A DNA stretch of 64,000 nt from NCBI RefSeq assembly GCF_000739875.1, contig NZ_BBJR01000024.1, forward strand, positions 103,935 through 167,934. Reading direction: 5' to 3'. The translations under genes were made by a program, and so were the position numbers. Below, piece after piece: positions 18,223 to 27,720 of the stretch. Each line of letters starts with the position of its first letter. Position 1 is the first letter of the stretch. Source of the DNA: Comamonas aquatica NBRC 14918. Its GTDB lineage: Bacteria; Pseudomonadota; Gammaproteobacteria; Burkholderiales; Burkholderiaceae_C. The notes beneath the pieces are model-generated. The model did no database searches, had not been told where the DNA came from, and saw only the letters and a list, made by a program, of their open reading frames with translations.

Positions 18223-19730
18223 ATGCCCTGGGCCAGGGGCAGCTCGCGCGAGTAGTTGATGGTATTGGTGGTGCGGCGCATGTACTGTTTCCAGGCGTCG
18301 GAGCCGCTTTCGCGGTCGCCACCGGTTTCTTTTTCGCCGCCAAAGGCACCACCAATCTCGGCACCGCTGGGGCCGATGTTGACGTTGGCAATGCCGCAGT
18401 CCGAGCCAGCGGCCCCGAGAAACGTCTCCACCTCGCGCAGATCGTTGGAGAAGATGCAGGAGGACAGGCCCTGGGGCACGCCGTTGTTCCAGGCGATGGC
18501 CTGCTCCAGCGTGTCGTAGGTCAGCACATAGAGCAGGGGCGCAAAGGTCTCGTGCTGCACGATGGCGGTTTGTGCCGGCATGTCCACAATGGCCGGAGCC
18601 GCGTAATAGCCTTGGGGGAACTGGTCTGCCAGCACGCGCTGGCCCCCTGTGAGCACGGTTCCGCCTTGAGTCTGGGCCTGGGCAAGAGAATGCTGCATCG
18701 CATCCAAAGCGGCCCGGTCGATCAGCGGGCCCACCAGTGTGCCGGCCTGCAGCGGGTCGCCGATGCACAGGCTGGCATAGGCTTGCAAGAGTTTGTCCAG
18801 CAGCGCGGCCTTGGCACTGTGGTGCACGATCAGCCGGCGCAGCGAGGTGCAGCGCTGGCCTGCCGTGCCCACGGCGCTGAAGACGATGGCACGCACGGCC
18901 AGATCCAGATCGGCCGCGGGGGTGACCACCATGGCATTGTTGCCGCCCAGCTCCAGAATGCGCTTGCCAAAGCGGGCCGCCACCTTGGGGCCCACGGCGC
19001 GGCCCATGCGGCTGGAGCCTGTGGCGGACACCAGAGCGATCTGCGGGCTGTCCACCAGGGCCTCCGCGACATCGCTGTGGCCGAGCACGATCTGCGCCAG
19101 ACCCGGGGGCGCACGGTCGCCAAAACGGGCGATCGCCCGCTCTAGTGCCTGGAAGGTGGCCAGGCCCGACAACGGGGCTTTTTCCGAGGGCTTGAAGACC
19201 ACCGGGTCGCCGCATACCAAGGCCAACGCCGCGTTCCAGGCGAACACCGCGCTAGGGAAGTTGAAGGCCGTGATCACGGCCACCGGCCCCAGCGGGTGGT
19301 ACTGCTCCATCATGCGGTGGCCGGGGCGTTCGGACACGATGGTCTTGCCATGCAGCTGGCGTGACAGGCCGACGGCAAACTCGCAGATGTCCACGCCTTC
19401 TTGCACCTCACCCAGGCCTTCCTGCAGGATCTTGCCCACCTCGCGCGAGACCACCTGGCCGATGTCGGCCTTGCAGCGGCGCAGTTCCTCGCCCCACAGC
19501 CGCACCAGTTCGCCGCGCACTGGCGCGGGCACCAGGCGCCATTGCAGGAAGGCCTGGGCCGCACGATCGATCACTGCCGGCATGGCGGCTACGGGCACAG
19601 CAGCCAACTGGGCCAGCGTGGCGCCGTCGATGGGGGAGCACACGGTGATGTCATCGCCCTGGTGAGCGACCAGATCGATGCCGCAGTGCGACAGCACGGT
19701 GGAGAAGTCGGTGGCAGAAAGCGCGCTCAT
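18210..19730 (-). CDS. amaB: Aldehyde dehydrogenase, aminoadipate-semialdehyde/piperideine-6-carboxylate type (ALDH7-like)
   Basis: NAD(P)-dependent aldehyde dehydrogenase, 506 residues. Motifs include the substrate-domain ITAFNFPSAVFAWN, the catalytic-Glu region LELGGNNAM, the catalytic Cys in GQRCTSLRR and the C-terminal GGEKETGGDRESGSDAWKQY. These match the antiquitin/ALDH7 group, which oxidises L-2-aminoadipate 6-semialdehyde to aminoadipate. Adjacent on the same strand, with the small membrane gene between them, is a lysine 6-dehydrogenase-like gene that would make exactly that semialdehyde. This supports a lysine-degradation role. The reading frame overlaps the upstream gene by four bases. 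Confidence 0.88.
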   Translation of the reverse strand: MSALSATDFSTVLSHCGIDLVAHQGDDITVCSPIDGATLAQLAAVPVAAMPAVIDRAAQAFLQWRLVPAPVRGELVRLWGEELRRCKADIGQVVSREVGKILQEGLGEVQEGVDICEFAVGLSRQLHGKTIVSERPGHRMMEQYHPLGPVAVITAFNFPSAVFAWNAALALVCGDPVVFKPSEKAPLSGLATFQALERAIARFGDRAPPGLAQIVLGHSDVAEALVDSPQIALVSATGSSRMGRAVGPKVAARFGKRILELGGNNAMVVTPAADLDLAVRAIVFSAVGTAGQRCTSLRRLIVHHSAKAALLDKLLQAYASLCIGDPLQAGTLVGPLIDRAALDAMQHSLAQAQTQGGTVLTGGQRVLADQFPQGYYAAPAIVDMPAQTAIVQHETFAPLLYVLTYDTLEQAIAWNNGVPQGLSSCIFSNDLREVETFLGAAGSDCGIANVNIGPSGAEIGGAFGGEKETGGDRESGSDAWKQYMRRTTNTINYSRELPLAQGIQFG

Positions 19731-20083
19731 GGATGCTCCTTGGCAGAGGACAGGGTGTGCGGTGTCGTGGGTTTCAGGCCGTGGTAGAAGATCCAGGCCG
19801 TGGCGAGGTACACCAAGGGATAAGCCAGCACGTAGGCCGCCAGTTCCAGGTAAGTCGACAAACTGTCCGCTGCAAAAAACAAGGTGTGTACCAGTGCCGT
19901 CAGCAATCCCGTCGTGTATGCCAGCAACGCCAGATAGGCCGCAGCGGTGGCCACCAGCAGCATGGCGCGCCGCCGTTCCGAAACCCGCAAGGTCCCGGCG
20001 CGCATTTGCAGGGGGATGTGCAGCAGGCGGTAGACCGCCAGCATGAGCAGGAAGGGCAGGGCGATGGCGGGCAGAACAAACAT
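19727..20083 (-). CDS. Small integral membrane protein of unknown function
   Basis: A 118-residue protein with about three hydrophobic segments: residues 1-20, 42-65 and 80-102. A basic loop (LRVSERRRAM) lies between the first two, and the C-terminus is polar. I do not recognise a family. It sits between the lysine 6-dehydrogenase-like gene (36 bases upstream) and amaB (four-base overlap), so it is probably co-translated with amaB. A role in lysine or aminoadipate transport is conceivable but unsupported. Confidence 0.75.
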   Translation of the reverse strand: MFVLPAIALPFLLMLAVYRLLHIPLQMRAGTLRVSERRRAMLLVATAAAYLALLAYTTGLLTALVHTLFFAADSLSTYLELAAYVLAYPLVYLATAWIFYHGLKPTTPHTLSSAKEHP

Positions 20084-20119
20084 GGCAGCGGGCGAAAGAG
20101 GCAGACCCTGGCTGGGTGA

Positions 20120-21238
20120 TCAGGCGTTGGTATTGCCTGGCGCCGCCGGAGCGGGCAGCAGGGCTTCAAAGTAGCGCCCCACACGGGTGTTGCGCAAGGC
20201 GGAAAGCGTGCATTGCTCCTGTCGCACAAAGCCTTGTTGCGGCAGCAGGCCCTGGGCCCACAGTTCCACCGCCGCCAACACGCCAGCGGCCGTGGTCAGT
20301 TCGATGGCCGTGCGCTGTCGCCCGCGCAGCGCTGCACCGTAGAGCCGGGTGCTGTGCGTGACCTGTTCCAGCCGACCGCTGCGCAGGCCCGTGGCCGTGG
20401 CGGCCACCACCACCATGTCGTCCCGGCTGTGGGGCACGGCACCATCCAGCACCTGGCGCAGCAGATCGCGCCGCTCGATCAGGCGCAGCCCGTGCAGCAG
20501 CAGGTGCATGGCGTCGCGGTGGCCCGGGTGGCGAATGGTTTTGTAGTTCAGGTTGCGCACGCGGCCAGCCAGCGTCTCGCACAGCGTGCCCAGGCCGCCT
20601 GAGGTGTTGAAGGCCTCGAACACCTGCCCGTCGAGGCTGAGGCTTTCCAGGCCCTCCAGGGGTTGCACATTAGCGAGCTGGCCGCCCACGATGGCGTCAC
20701 AGGGGTTGCAGTATTCGTTGATAACGCCGTCCACGCTCCAGGTGAAGTGGTAGCGCAGCGCATTCAGGGCGTGCAGCGTGAGCGCGCCCACACGCAGTTG
20801 CAGGTCATAGAGCTCGTCAAACTGCCTGGCCAGATGCCCTCCCAGCATGCCGATCAGCCCAGGTGCCAGTCCGCACTGCGGCATCAGCACTGCCCGTGCC
20901 CGGGGTGCCAATGCGCGGATGGTGCGGGTGGCCGCCACATCCTCGGTCAGATCAAAGTAGTGCACGCCCCGCTGCGTTGCTGCCGTGGCCACGCGTGCCG
21001 CGCAGAAAAAGGGCAGGGCATTGATGACAAGGCTGTGGGCGGCCAGCGCGGCGGTGAGTGCCGCATCGTCTTGGACATCCAACTGCAGGTGGCGCAACAG
21101 GGGATCGCTGTGGGGTGGAGCCGGCTGAACATCCGCCAGCGTGACCGGCATCTCATACAGCTCGGTCAGCATGTCGGCCAGGGTGGTGCCGATCTTTCCC
21201 GCGCCGAGAACCAGGATGTGGTGTGCATGCATGCTCAT
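20120..21238 (-). CDS. Saccharopine dehydrogenase-family protein, L-lysine 6-dehydrogenase-like
   Basis: A 372-residue oxidoreductase with an N-terminal Rossmann motif (HHILVLGAGKIG). It shares with bacterial lysine 6-dehydrogenases the segments CGLAPGLIGMLGG, an AFNTSGGLGTL motif and LNYKTIRHPGH. Such enzymes deaminate the epsilon-amino group of lysine to aminoadipate semialdehyde, which cyclises to piperideine-6-carboxylate; the downstream amaB product would oxidise this. Saccharopine reductase activity is an alternative. AAGGAG precedes the ATG at 21236-21238 by six bases. It is the first gene of the three-gene minus-strand operon. Confidence 0.82.
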   Translation of the reverse strand: MSMHAHHILVLGAGKIGTTLADMLTELYEMPVTLADVQPAPPHSDPLLRHLQLDVQDDAALTAALAAHSLVINALPFFCAARVATAATQRGVHYFDLTEDVAATRTIRALAPRARAVLMPQCGLAPGLIGMLGGHLARQFDELYDLQLRVGALTLHALNALRYHFTWSVDGVINEYCNPCDAIVGGQLANVQPLEGLESLSLDGQVFEAFNTSGGLGTLCETLAGRVRNLNYKTIRHPGHRDAMHLLLHGLRLIERRDLLRQVLDGAVPHSRDDMVVVAATATGLRSGRLEQVTHSTRLYGAALRGRQRTAIELTTAAGVLAAVELWAQGLLPQQGFVRQEQCTLSALRNTRVGRYFEALLPAPAAPGNTNA

Positions 21239-22027
21239 GGCAGGCTCCTTTGCAGCGCCGCTGGCTGAGGGGCAGGGCTTGCTGTGGAAAGCTGGGGCAG
21301 CCGCTCAGACCATGCGGGTGATATCGCTTGATAGACCGCACCACTATTATGGGACGGTGCTTGTGCGTCTTGACCACGACATTTGCTTAATCCTGTGCAG
21401 CAGGGCTAATGGTGCAGGTGTGGGATGGGGTGCAAGAAACAGCGACGTCCGATACGGTCTGACCGATGTTGCGCGGACTGAGGAAAGCTGTAACAACGCC
21501 CCCTTGGGATAGTGAGCGACTGCATGCCAGTGATGGGGGCGTATCAGCCCGGGCGAAATGTGGATTCGGGACGCAGATTTTCACCAGCCTGTGGGTATTC
21601 GGAAAGCAATCGCGTGGCGTGCATATTGAAGGTCATCTGGTATTCCATGATCTGGCCGCGGGTGTTGGGAATATTGGCATCCCACATTTGTTCCATTTTG
21701 GTGCGATGCTCAATTCGCAGCAGCAGCGATATTCTTCCCGGCTTGGCGATAGGCCGACGATGCGTCGAACCAAGATATTGATGGCTTGAATGCTTGTGCG
21801 TGACAACCCACCGGATGCTGTCAACGTCGTGGGTCAGCGAAGAAAGTCCATTTGAAATTTGCGAGAATTGCAAGGCAATGAAGCAGCATCTGAAGCACGA
21901 TTGATGAATAAATAATGGAAGGTATAAAGCAGTTTTTTTTGTTGTGTAGGACAAGCGCGCTTTCAAATGCAATATGTCTGTATGTTGTTGTTTGTGATTA
22001 TCACTGGACGGCGGTTGTGCCGATTTA
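21239..22027. other. Gene-poor, relatively A+T-rich region
   Basis: About 790 bases separate the lysine operon from the divergent HDOD kinase gene. From roughly 21500 to 22080 the composition is visibly richer in A and T than the surrounding sequence. A minus-strand open frame (21544-21972, 142 codons) and shorter plus frames exist, but I recognise no family and see no good ribosome site. It may be remnant or imported DNA. The promoter of the lysine operon must lie near its right side of the start, below about 21400. Confidence 0.4.
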
Positions 22028-22056
22028 TTGCTTGCGTATCAAAAATAACTTATAGA
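22028..22056 (+). promoter_or_regulatory. Sigma-70-type promoter for the HDOD kinase gene
   Basis: TTGCTT (22028-22033) and TATAGA (22051-22056) are separated by 17 bases, with A+T-rich spacer sequence. Transcription would start near 22063, about 30 bases before the ATG at 22094. Confidence 0.5.
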
Positions 22057-22093
22057 ATTTTTGACACAACCACAGATCAAAGCAAAATCAACC

Positions 22094-24238
22094 ATGCATC
22101 GACTACCAGAGGTCGTTCGGGAATCCGTAGAAACCGGGAAGATCCCGTCGCCACCTGAAGTTTTGGTGCATCTGATGCGGGCGATGGAGGACGAGGCCTC
22201 CTCTATTCCCGATCTGGCGCAGATTGTCAGCCAGGACCCTGGCTTAGTAAGCCGCATCCTGTTGGTCGCCAATTCACCCGCACTGCGGCGAACGAAAGAA
22301 CTCACGACGATTGAAGACTGCCTCGCATCCATCGGCATTCGATTGGTGCGTGCCCTGGTCACCTGCCTGTCCATCCAAAGGCTGTTTGACAAAGACCAGA
22401 CGCTTTCATCGGCCGAAGTGGCGGATTTCTGGTGCCATTCACTGCTGGTGGGCGAACTTGCACGGGGCATTGCCGAGCAGGCCGGCTTGCACAAGCCCGA
22501 CGATGCCTATCTGTCCGGTCTGTTGCACGACATTGGTGAATTGATCTTGCTGCAGGCCATCGGCGACCCCTATCGCCAATTTCTGGCGAATGTCTCGGCC
22601 CATCCTTCGCTGACTGCCGATGAGGAACAGCTTTTTGGCACGACACACAGTGAGGTCGGTGCGTGGCTGATCGCGCATTGGGGGCTGGATTCGGTGCTGG
22701 CCGATGGCATTGCGTTTCACCATGCCCGAGCCACTGAGATAGCCGCAGCGACAGCCTTGCCGCAAGCCGTGTGGCTCGCGCAGGCGCTCACGCTGCAGGA
22801 GGAGGACGCGGCCGAATATGGGGCACTGATTGAGCGCACCGCGCTTGCCATCGATCCCGTGGCCTTGGTCGTGACGCGAGCACGTGCGGTGGAGCGCACC
22901 CGGCAGATTGCGGAGGCCATGGGGATTGCGGTGGCTGCGGAATTCCCGCAACGTGCCCTCCAGCAGGTGCCTGCGACCAGCGTGCCAGCCATGTCGTTCA
23001 GCCCAGCCGAGAGCGAGCTGTCGGTGATGGTGGGAGGCATGGCCTTGCTGCAACCCCTGCAGCAGGATTTGCTGCAGTTGGGTAACGTCCGGGAGGTGTT
23101 GCTGGCGCTGCGAGAGTCTGCGCGCATCCTGTTTGAGCTGCCCAGCATGGCCATCTTGCTGGTTGATGCCTCCGGTGCAGCCTTGACCGGCGACGGGGTG
23201 GAAGGTCAACCCTCGCTTTTTCGCCAACTCTCGATCCCTTTGGCACCCGCCGCATGCCTGGCGGCGGCGGCTGTCGCCGATCACCAGGTCAGAGCATCGT
23301 TTGCCAGCGCCCAGCCGCTGGCCTTGCTGGACCGGCAATTGGTACGCGCCCTCTCGGCCGATGGCCTGCTGTGCATTCCGTTGGTGGCCGGCCAGCGGAC
23401 GGTGGGCGTGATCGTCTGCGGTCTGTCCTCTGGGCACTACGCAGGCTTGCAGCGGCGTATTCCGTGGCTGAAGCATTTTGGAAAAATCGCCGCCTTGAGC
23501 CTGGAGGTTGTGCTGCGGGCCGAACAAGAGCGACACGATGCCGAAGAGCAGCGGACCCAGCAATTCATCCGCCACGCACGCCAGATCGCGCACGAAGCCG
23601 GCAATCCGCTCGGCATCATCAAGAGCTATTTGAAGATTCTGGAGCGCAAGCTGCCCGAAGACAGCGTTGGGCAGGAGCTGGGAATCCTGGCGGAAGAAAT
23701 TGACCGTGTGGCCGGTATCGTCGGAAAGATGGCCGATGACCACACCCAAAACGTGGCAATCCAGGGCATAGACTTGGCAGCAGTGTTGAGCGATTTGCTG
23801 GCCCTGTATGCAGACCCTCTGTTCAAAGAAAAAGGGATCCGGGTTGAAAAGCAAGTGCCCCCGGCTGAAATTCTGGCATCCGTGGAACGCGACCGTTTCA
23901 AGCAGATCGTGCTCAATCTTTGGAAGAATGCATCAGAGGCCTTGGGCGCGGGCGAACTGGTCAAAATTGCCCTGATTGACGGGGTGGTGCACGGTGGCAC
24001 CCATTACGCGCAGCTTCGGATCGATGACTCGGGCCCGGGCATCTCCGAAGCGAAAATCCGCACCCTGTACGAGCCTGCAGTCATTTCCACGACCCAAACG
24101 CGTGGATTGGGCCTGTCACTGGTCGGGCGCCTCGCCAGGCAGGAAGGGATTTTGATTACCTGCCGCAGCCAGCCGGGCGCGGGGACCTGCATCGAACTAC
24201 TGGTTCCAAAATTCATACCGGAGAGCGCACTCACATGA
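22094..24238 (+). CDS. HDOD-GAF-histidine kinase hybrid sensor
   Basis: A 714-residue soluble signalling protein. Residues about 10-205 form an HDOD domain (IVSQDPGLVSRILLVANS; SGLLHDIGELIL). A GAF-like region spans about 330-480. A histidine-kinase core follows, with the phosphoacceptor in the H-box IAHEAGNPLGIIKSYL (His near 499), the N-box LNLWKNASEAL, DDSGPGI and a G2 box RGLGLSLVGRLA. There are no membrane segments. The ATG at 22094 starts just before the HDOD domain; a TTG 33 bases upstream is in frame. The stop overlaps the next gene by four bases (ATGA), and that gene encodes a receiver-containing cyclic-di-GMP enzyme, the likely partner. Confidence 0.87.
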   Translation: MHRLPEVVRESVETGKIPSPPEVLVHLMRAMEDEASSIPDLAQIVSQDPGLVSRILLVANSPALRRTKELTTIEDCLASIGIRLVRALVTCLSIQRLFDKDQTLSSAEVADFWCHSLLVGELARGIAEQAGLHKPDDAYLSGLLHDIGELILLQAIGDPYRQFLANVSAHPSLTADEEQLFGTTHSEVGAWLIAHWGLDSVLADGIAFHHARATEIAAATALPQAVWLAQALTLQEEDAAEYGALIERTALAIDPVALVVTRARAVERTRQIAEAMGIAVAAEFPQRALQQVPATSVPAMSFSPAESELSVMVGGMALLQPLQQDLLQLGNVREVLLALRESARILFELPSMAILLVDASGAALTGDGVEGQPSLFRQLSIPLAPAACLAAAAVADHQVRASFASAQPLALLDRQLVRALSADGLLCIPLVAGQRTVGVIVCGLSSGHYAGLQRRIPWLKHFGKIAALSLEVVLRAEQERHDAEEQRTQQFIRHARQIAHEAGNPLGIIKSYLKILERKLPEDSVGQELGILAEEIDRVAGIVGKMADDHTQNVAIQGIDLAAVLSDLLALYADPLFKEKGIRVEKQVPPAEILASVERDRFKQIVLNLWKNASEALGAGELVKIALIDGVVHGGTHYAQLRIDDSGPGISEAKIRTLYEPAVISTTQTRGLGLSLVGRLARQEGILITCRSQPGAGTCIELLVPKFIPESALT

Positions 24239-26421
24239 ATGCCATCAGCATCCTGGGCGTTCCTGACAAGCCCCAAAACCTGGAGACGGGCTGCCATCTC
24301 TTGATCGTGGACGACGAAGCGCGCTTTCGGACCGCCTACAAAACCTTGCTGGCCCATGAGCAGCGGGTCATCGAGGAGGCCGAGAACGGGCAGGAAGCCT
24401 TGTCCAAGCTCAAAGAGGGAACAATCGATCTGGTGATCCTGGATTTGAAGCTGCCGGACATTTCGGGTCTGGAGATCATGGAGTGGTTGACGGCCAACAA
24501 GATCAACACCACCGTGATTGTCTTCAGCGCCGACAAATCCATCAATTCCGCAATCCATGCCTTGCGCCACCGGGCTTTTGAGTTCCTGCGCAAGGATTGC
24601 GATCCAGACGATATGTTGCTGGCGGTCGAGCGCGCTTTGAACCACCGGCAGCGGGACAAGGAGCACGCCAGCATCTCGGCACAGCTCAAGCACTCGGAAC
24701 GCCTGCACCGCTTCCTGGTGGAACAGTCCCCCGACATCATCTTTACGCTCAACAAAGAAGGGTTCTTTACCTTCATGAATGGCCGCGTATACAGCCTGCT
24801 GGGGTACGAGGCCGATGAGTTGATCGGCAAGCACTATTCGCTGATCGTCGACCCGCGCGACTACCTGCACGTGCAATATGCGTTCAAGGAGCGGCGTGTC
24901 GGCCTGCGCGCCACCAGCAACAAGGAGGTGCGCTTTCGTGTCAACCCGGTGTCGCCCAAGGCCAGCAGTGGCAGCGAGATCACGGTCATCCTCAGTACCC
25001 AGGGTGTGTACGAGGCCCAGGATATTGGGCAGACCGGGCGCTTTGTGGGCACAGCCGGGGTGGCACGCGATATTTCCGAGCGTAAGCGCGCGGAAGAAAC
25101 GATTGCCTTTCAGGCGTTCCACGATTTGCTGACCAAGCTGCCCAATCGCAACCTGTTCATGGACCGCCTGGAGATGGCGATTGTCGAGGCGAGCCGCCGC
25201 AAAGAAAAACTGGCCGTGATGTTTTTCGATCTGGATCGCTTCAAGCTGGTCAACGACACCTACGGCCACCCCGTGGGCGACCAGCTCTTGCGAGAGTTCG
25301 CGGCGCGTGTGCGCAAATGCCTGCGCAATGGCGACACCCTGGCGCGCCAGGGGGGCGATGAATTCACCGTCTTGCTGCCGTCCCTGGCGCATCGTGATGA
25401 CATCGCCGTGATTGCGGAAAAAATCCAGGCGGAGCTGCGCAAGCCCTTCCGGGTCTCGGACACGCAGTTTCTGGCGACGACGAGCATTGGCGTTGCGGTC
25501 TATCCGGACGATGCCACGCATGCCGCAGAGCTGATCCGTTGTGCCGACATGGCCATGTACCAGGTGAAAGGCCAGGGCAAAAATGGCTGCGCAGCTTTTC
25601 TGCCGCACATGCAGACCTCCTACCTGAATCGCTTGTCCATCGAGAATGACCTGCGTGAAGCCGTCAAACAGGGCAACCAGTTCGAGCTGTACTTCCAGCC
25701 GCAGATCGAGGCCTTGACCGGCAAGGCAACGGGCCTGGAGGTCCTCATCCGTTGGCACCATCCCAAGGAAGGGATGATCAGCCCCGATGTGTTCATTCCG
25801 ATCGCCGAGGAAACTGGCTTGATCGTGGCCATCAGTGACTGGGTGCTGTGGAAGGCCTGCTCCCATTTCGCGGCCTTGAGTGCCCTGGGCTTTGACCACC
25901 TGCGCCTGGGCATCAACCTCTCGCCCCGGGAATTCGACCGCAGTGACTTCATGGAGCGTATCCAGGTGCCACTGGAAGAGTTTGGTGTGCCACCCCAGTC
26001 CCTGGACATCGAAATCACCGAGAGCCTGTTGATGAAGGATGTCGAAAGCATCGTGGCCCGCATTCAGCGCCTGCGTGATACAGGGATCCACATCTCCATC
26101 GATGATTTCGGCACGCGTTATTCTTCGTTGAACTACTTGCGCCGGTTCTCAGTCAACCGCATCAAGATCGATCAATCCTTTGTGCGTGACCTGGGCCTGT
26201 CGCAAGACTCCTACGCCATCATCCAGGCGATTGTTGGCATCGCCAAGAATTTCAAGCTGAACGTGATTGCCGAGGGCGTGGAAACGGCGCAGCAACTCGA
26301 GATACTGCACCAGCTGGGGTGCAACGAGATGCAGGGCTACTTCTTCAGCCGTCCCTTGCCTTTTGAAAAGACGGTGGAGTTCTTGAAGACCACCCCGCAG
26401 CACGCGCTCGGTTGCCCATAG
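24235..26421 (+). CDS. Response regulator with REC-PAS-GGDEF-EAL domains
   Basis: A 728-residue cyclic-di-GMP enzyme. The receiver domain (about 20-140) has the acidic pair in LLIVDDE, phosphoacceptor Asp in VILDLKLPD and the conserved Lys in LRKDCD. A PAS domain occupies about 155-280. The cyclase domain has an intact GGDEF (near 372) and an inhibitory RxxD site, RNGD, five residues before it. The phosphodiesterase domain has EVL in place of EAL, with INLSP, EITES, DDFGT, KIDQ and AEGVET all present, so both activities are possible. It overlaps the upstream HDOD kinase gene by four bases; the kinase probably phosphorylates the receiver to set cyclic-di-GMP output. Confidence 0.92.
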   Translation: MNAISILGVPDKPQNLETGCHLLIVDDEARFRTAYKTLLAHEQRVIEEAENGQEALSKLKEGTIDLVILDLKLPDISGLEIMEWLTANKINTTVIVFSADKSINSAIHALRHRAFEFLRKDCDPDDMLLAVERALNHRQRDKEHASISAQLKHSERLHRFLVEQSPDIIFTLNKEGFFTFMNGRVYSLLGYEADELIGKHYSLIVDPRDYLHVQYAFKERRVGLRATSNKEVRFRVNPVSPKASSGSEITVILSTQGVYEAQDIGQTGRFVGTAGVARDISERKRAEETIAFQAFHDLLTKLPNRNLFMDRLEMAIVEASRRKEKLAVMFFDLDRFKLVNDTYGHPVGDQLLREFAARVRKCLRNGDTLARQGGDEFTVLLPSLAHRDDIAVIAEKIQAELRKPFRVSDTQFLATTSIGVAVYPDDATHAAELIRCADMAMYQVKGQGKNGCAAFLPHMQTSYLNRLSIENDLREAVKQGNQFELYFQPQIEALTGKATGLEVLIRWHHPKEGMISPDVFIPIAEETGLIVAISDWVLWKACSHFAALSALGFDHLRLGINLSPREFDRSDFMERIQVPLEEFGVPPQSLDIEITESLLMKDVESIVARIQRLRDTGIHISIDDFGTRYSSLNYLRRFSVNRIKIDQSFVRDLGLSQDSYAIIQAIVGIAKNFKLNVIAEGVETAQQLEILHQLGCNEMQGYFFSRPLPFEKTVEFLKTTPQHALGCP

Positions 26422-26627
26422 GGCGGCATGCGTTGGGATGAGGCCCCTGGTCAATCTGGGGGGCAGATCTGCCGCAAGGTGTTCCTACACAACAACCGCC
26501 GGAATTGATGCACGGATGCGGGGGAAGGTGGGTCTGGCCCATAAGCGCACTGCGCCATGCATGGATTGCGTGGGGAGTCGCTTTCAGCCGGTGGCGTCAA
26601 CCAGGTGGCCTTTGCCTGGGCAGTCCA

Positions 26628-27104
26628 TCACACTGCAGCGCTGCCGGTCGATGCCGCCGGTTTCAACATGTCGATGTGGGGAATGCCATCATCGTCATAG
26701 ACATCCCCGGCGGCCTGGAAGCCGAGCGATCCATAGAACTTTTCGAGGTGCGCTTGTGCACCGATCCGTATGCCTTGGCCGGGAAAGTGTTTTTCCGTGA
26801 AGGCGATGGCCTCGGCGACCAGCGCGCGGCCAATTTGGAGGTTGCGGAATTGGGCCAGCGTGATCACGCGCCCGATCGAAGGCTCCGTGTATTTGAGCCC
26901 GGGATCCACGACCCGGGCATAGGCCGCGAGCTCGCTCCCCACCGTCACCCGCAGGTGCCAGGACTGTGGGTCCAAGCCGTCGGCGTCCTGGTAGGCGCAC
27001 TGCTGCTCGACGACGAAGATCGATTCTCGGGCGCGTAGCACTTCGTAGATTTCCAGGGCCGTGAAGGCCTCCAGGCGGTTCCAGTGGTAGTTCAGATGCA
27101 TCAT
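26628..27104 (-). CDS. GNAT N-acetyltransferase, ElaA family
   Basis: A 158-residue acetyltransferase. The ElaA-type features are the VLRARESIFVVEQQCAYQDAD segment, the acetyl-CoA-binding stretch IGRVITLAQFRNLQIGRAL and the C-terminal FYGSLGFQAAGDVYDDDGIPHI motif. Substrate is unknown. It follows the XRE-cupin regulator gene on the same strand by 44 bases, so the two may be co-transcribed. Confidence 0.88.
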   Translation of the reverse strand: MMHLNYHWNRLEAFTALEIYEVLRARESIFVVEQQCAYQDADGLDPQSWHLRVTVGSELAAYARVVDPGLKYTEPSIGRVITLAQFRNLQIGRALVAEAIAFTEKHFPGQGIRIGAQAHLEKFYGSLGFQAAGDVYDDDGIPHIDMLKPAASTGSAAV

Positions 27105-27148
27105 GTGGTGAGCGGGGGGCAGGGGCGAGGCGGCGTTGCCGATGGGGG

Positions 27149-27718
27149 TCAGCGAAAGTGGCGCTTGATGACCAGATAGCGCGCAGCGGTCGTTCCGCTG
27201 TTGCCAAAGGATTGTTCTTCGTGGGTGGACACGCGCGCGCAGTCCCCAGGCTGTAGTTCGTAGACGGTGGCCCCGCTGGTGAGCGTCAATTGGCCTTCAA
27301 GCAGCAGGATTTGATCGTCCGAGTGCAGCGTGGCGCTGGCGGCAAAGCTGACGGTTTGCCCCGGTGGCAACTCGACCGCCACGATCTCCACCTCGGCGGC
27401 ATCGCCCGATGGGGACAGCAGCCGCCGGACATAGCCCGTGGCCGGGTCTGTCCACTGCTGCTGCTCCTGCATGCGCTGGATCGCTGTGGGGGCTGACCGG
27501 GGCTCGCGCATCAGGGCCGACATGCTCAGGCCCATGGCATCACCAATCCGGGAGAGCAGCACGGCGGTGGGGCTGCTTTCACCGCGCTCGATCTTGGAAA
27601 TCATGGCCCGGCTCACGCCCGCCTGGGTCGCCAGCTGGTCCAGTGTCAGTCCGCGTCGCATCCGCTCTTCGCGGACGCGCTGGGGGATGAGGTGTTCGGG
27701 GGATGTGTGGGGTGACAT
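27149..27718 (-). CDS. XRE-family regulator with C-terminal cupin domain
   Basis: A 189-residue regulator. An N-terminal helix-turn-helix (LTLDQLATQAGVSRAMISKIERGESSP) is followed by a cupin sensor domain (about 90-185), the SutR/PuuR-like layout. The ATG at 27718 is preferred: GGA lies just upstream, whereas the in-frame ATG at 27727 overlaps a TATAAT box on the same strand. The gene is divergent from an EamA transporter, and both starts flank a 34-bp palindrome at 27721-27754, suggesting mutual control by this repressor. Confidence 0.88.
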   Translation of the reverse strand: MSPHTSPEHLIPQRVREERMRRGLTLDQLATQAGVSRAMISKIERGESSPTAVLLSRIGDAMGLSMSALMREPRSAPTAIQRMQEQQQWTDPATGYVRRLLSPSGDAAEVEIVAVELPPGQTVSFAASATLHSDDQILLLEGQLTLTSGATVYELQPGDCARVSTHEEQSFGNSGTTAARYLVIKRHFR

Positions 27719-27720
27719 GA

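Noticed and set aside
21544..21972. A 142-codon minus-strand frame in the A+T-rich gap
   Set aside because: No recognisable family, no Shine-Dalgarno site and unconvincing composition; kept only as a note on the region.
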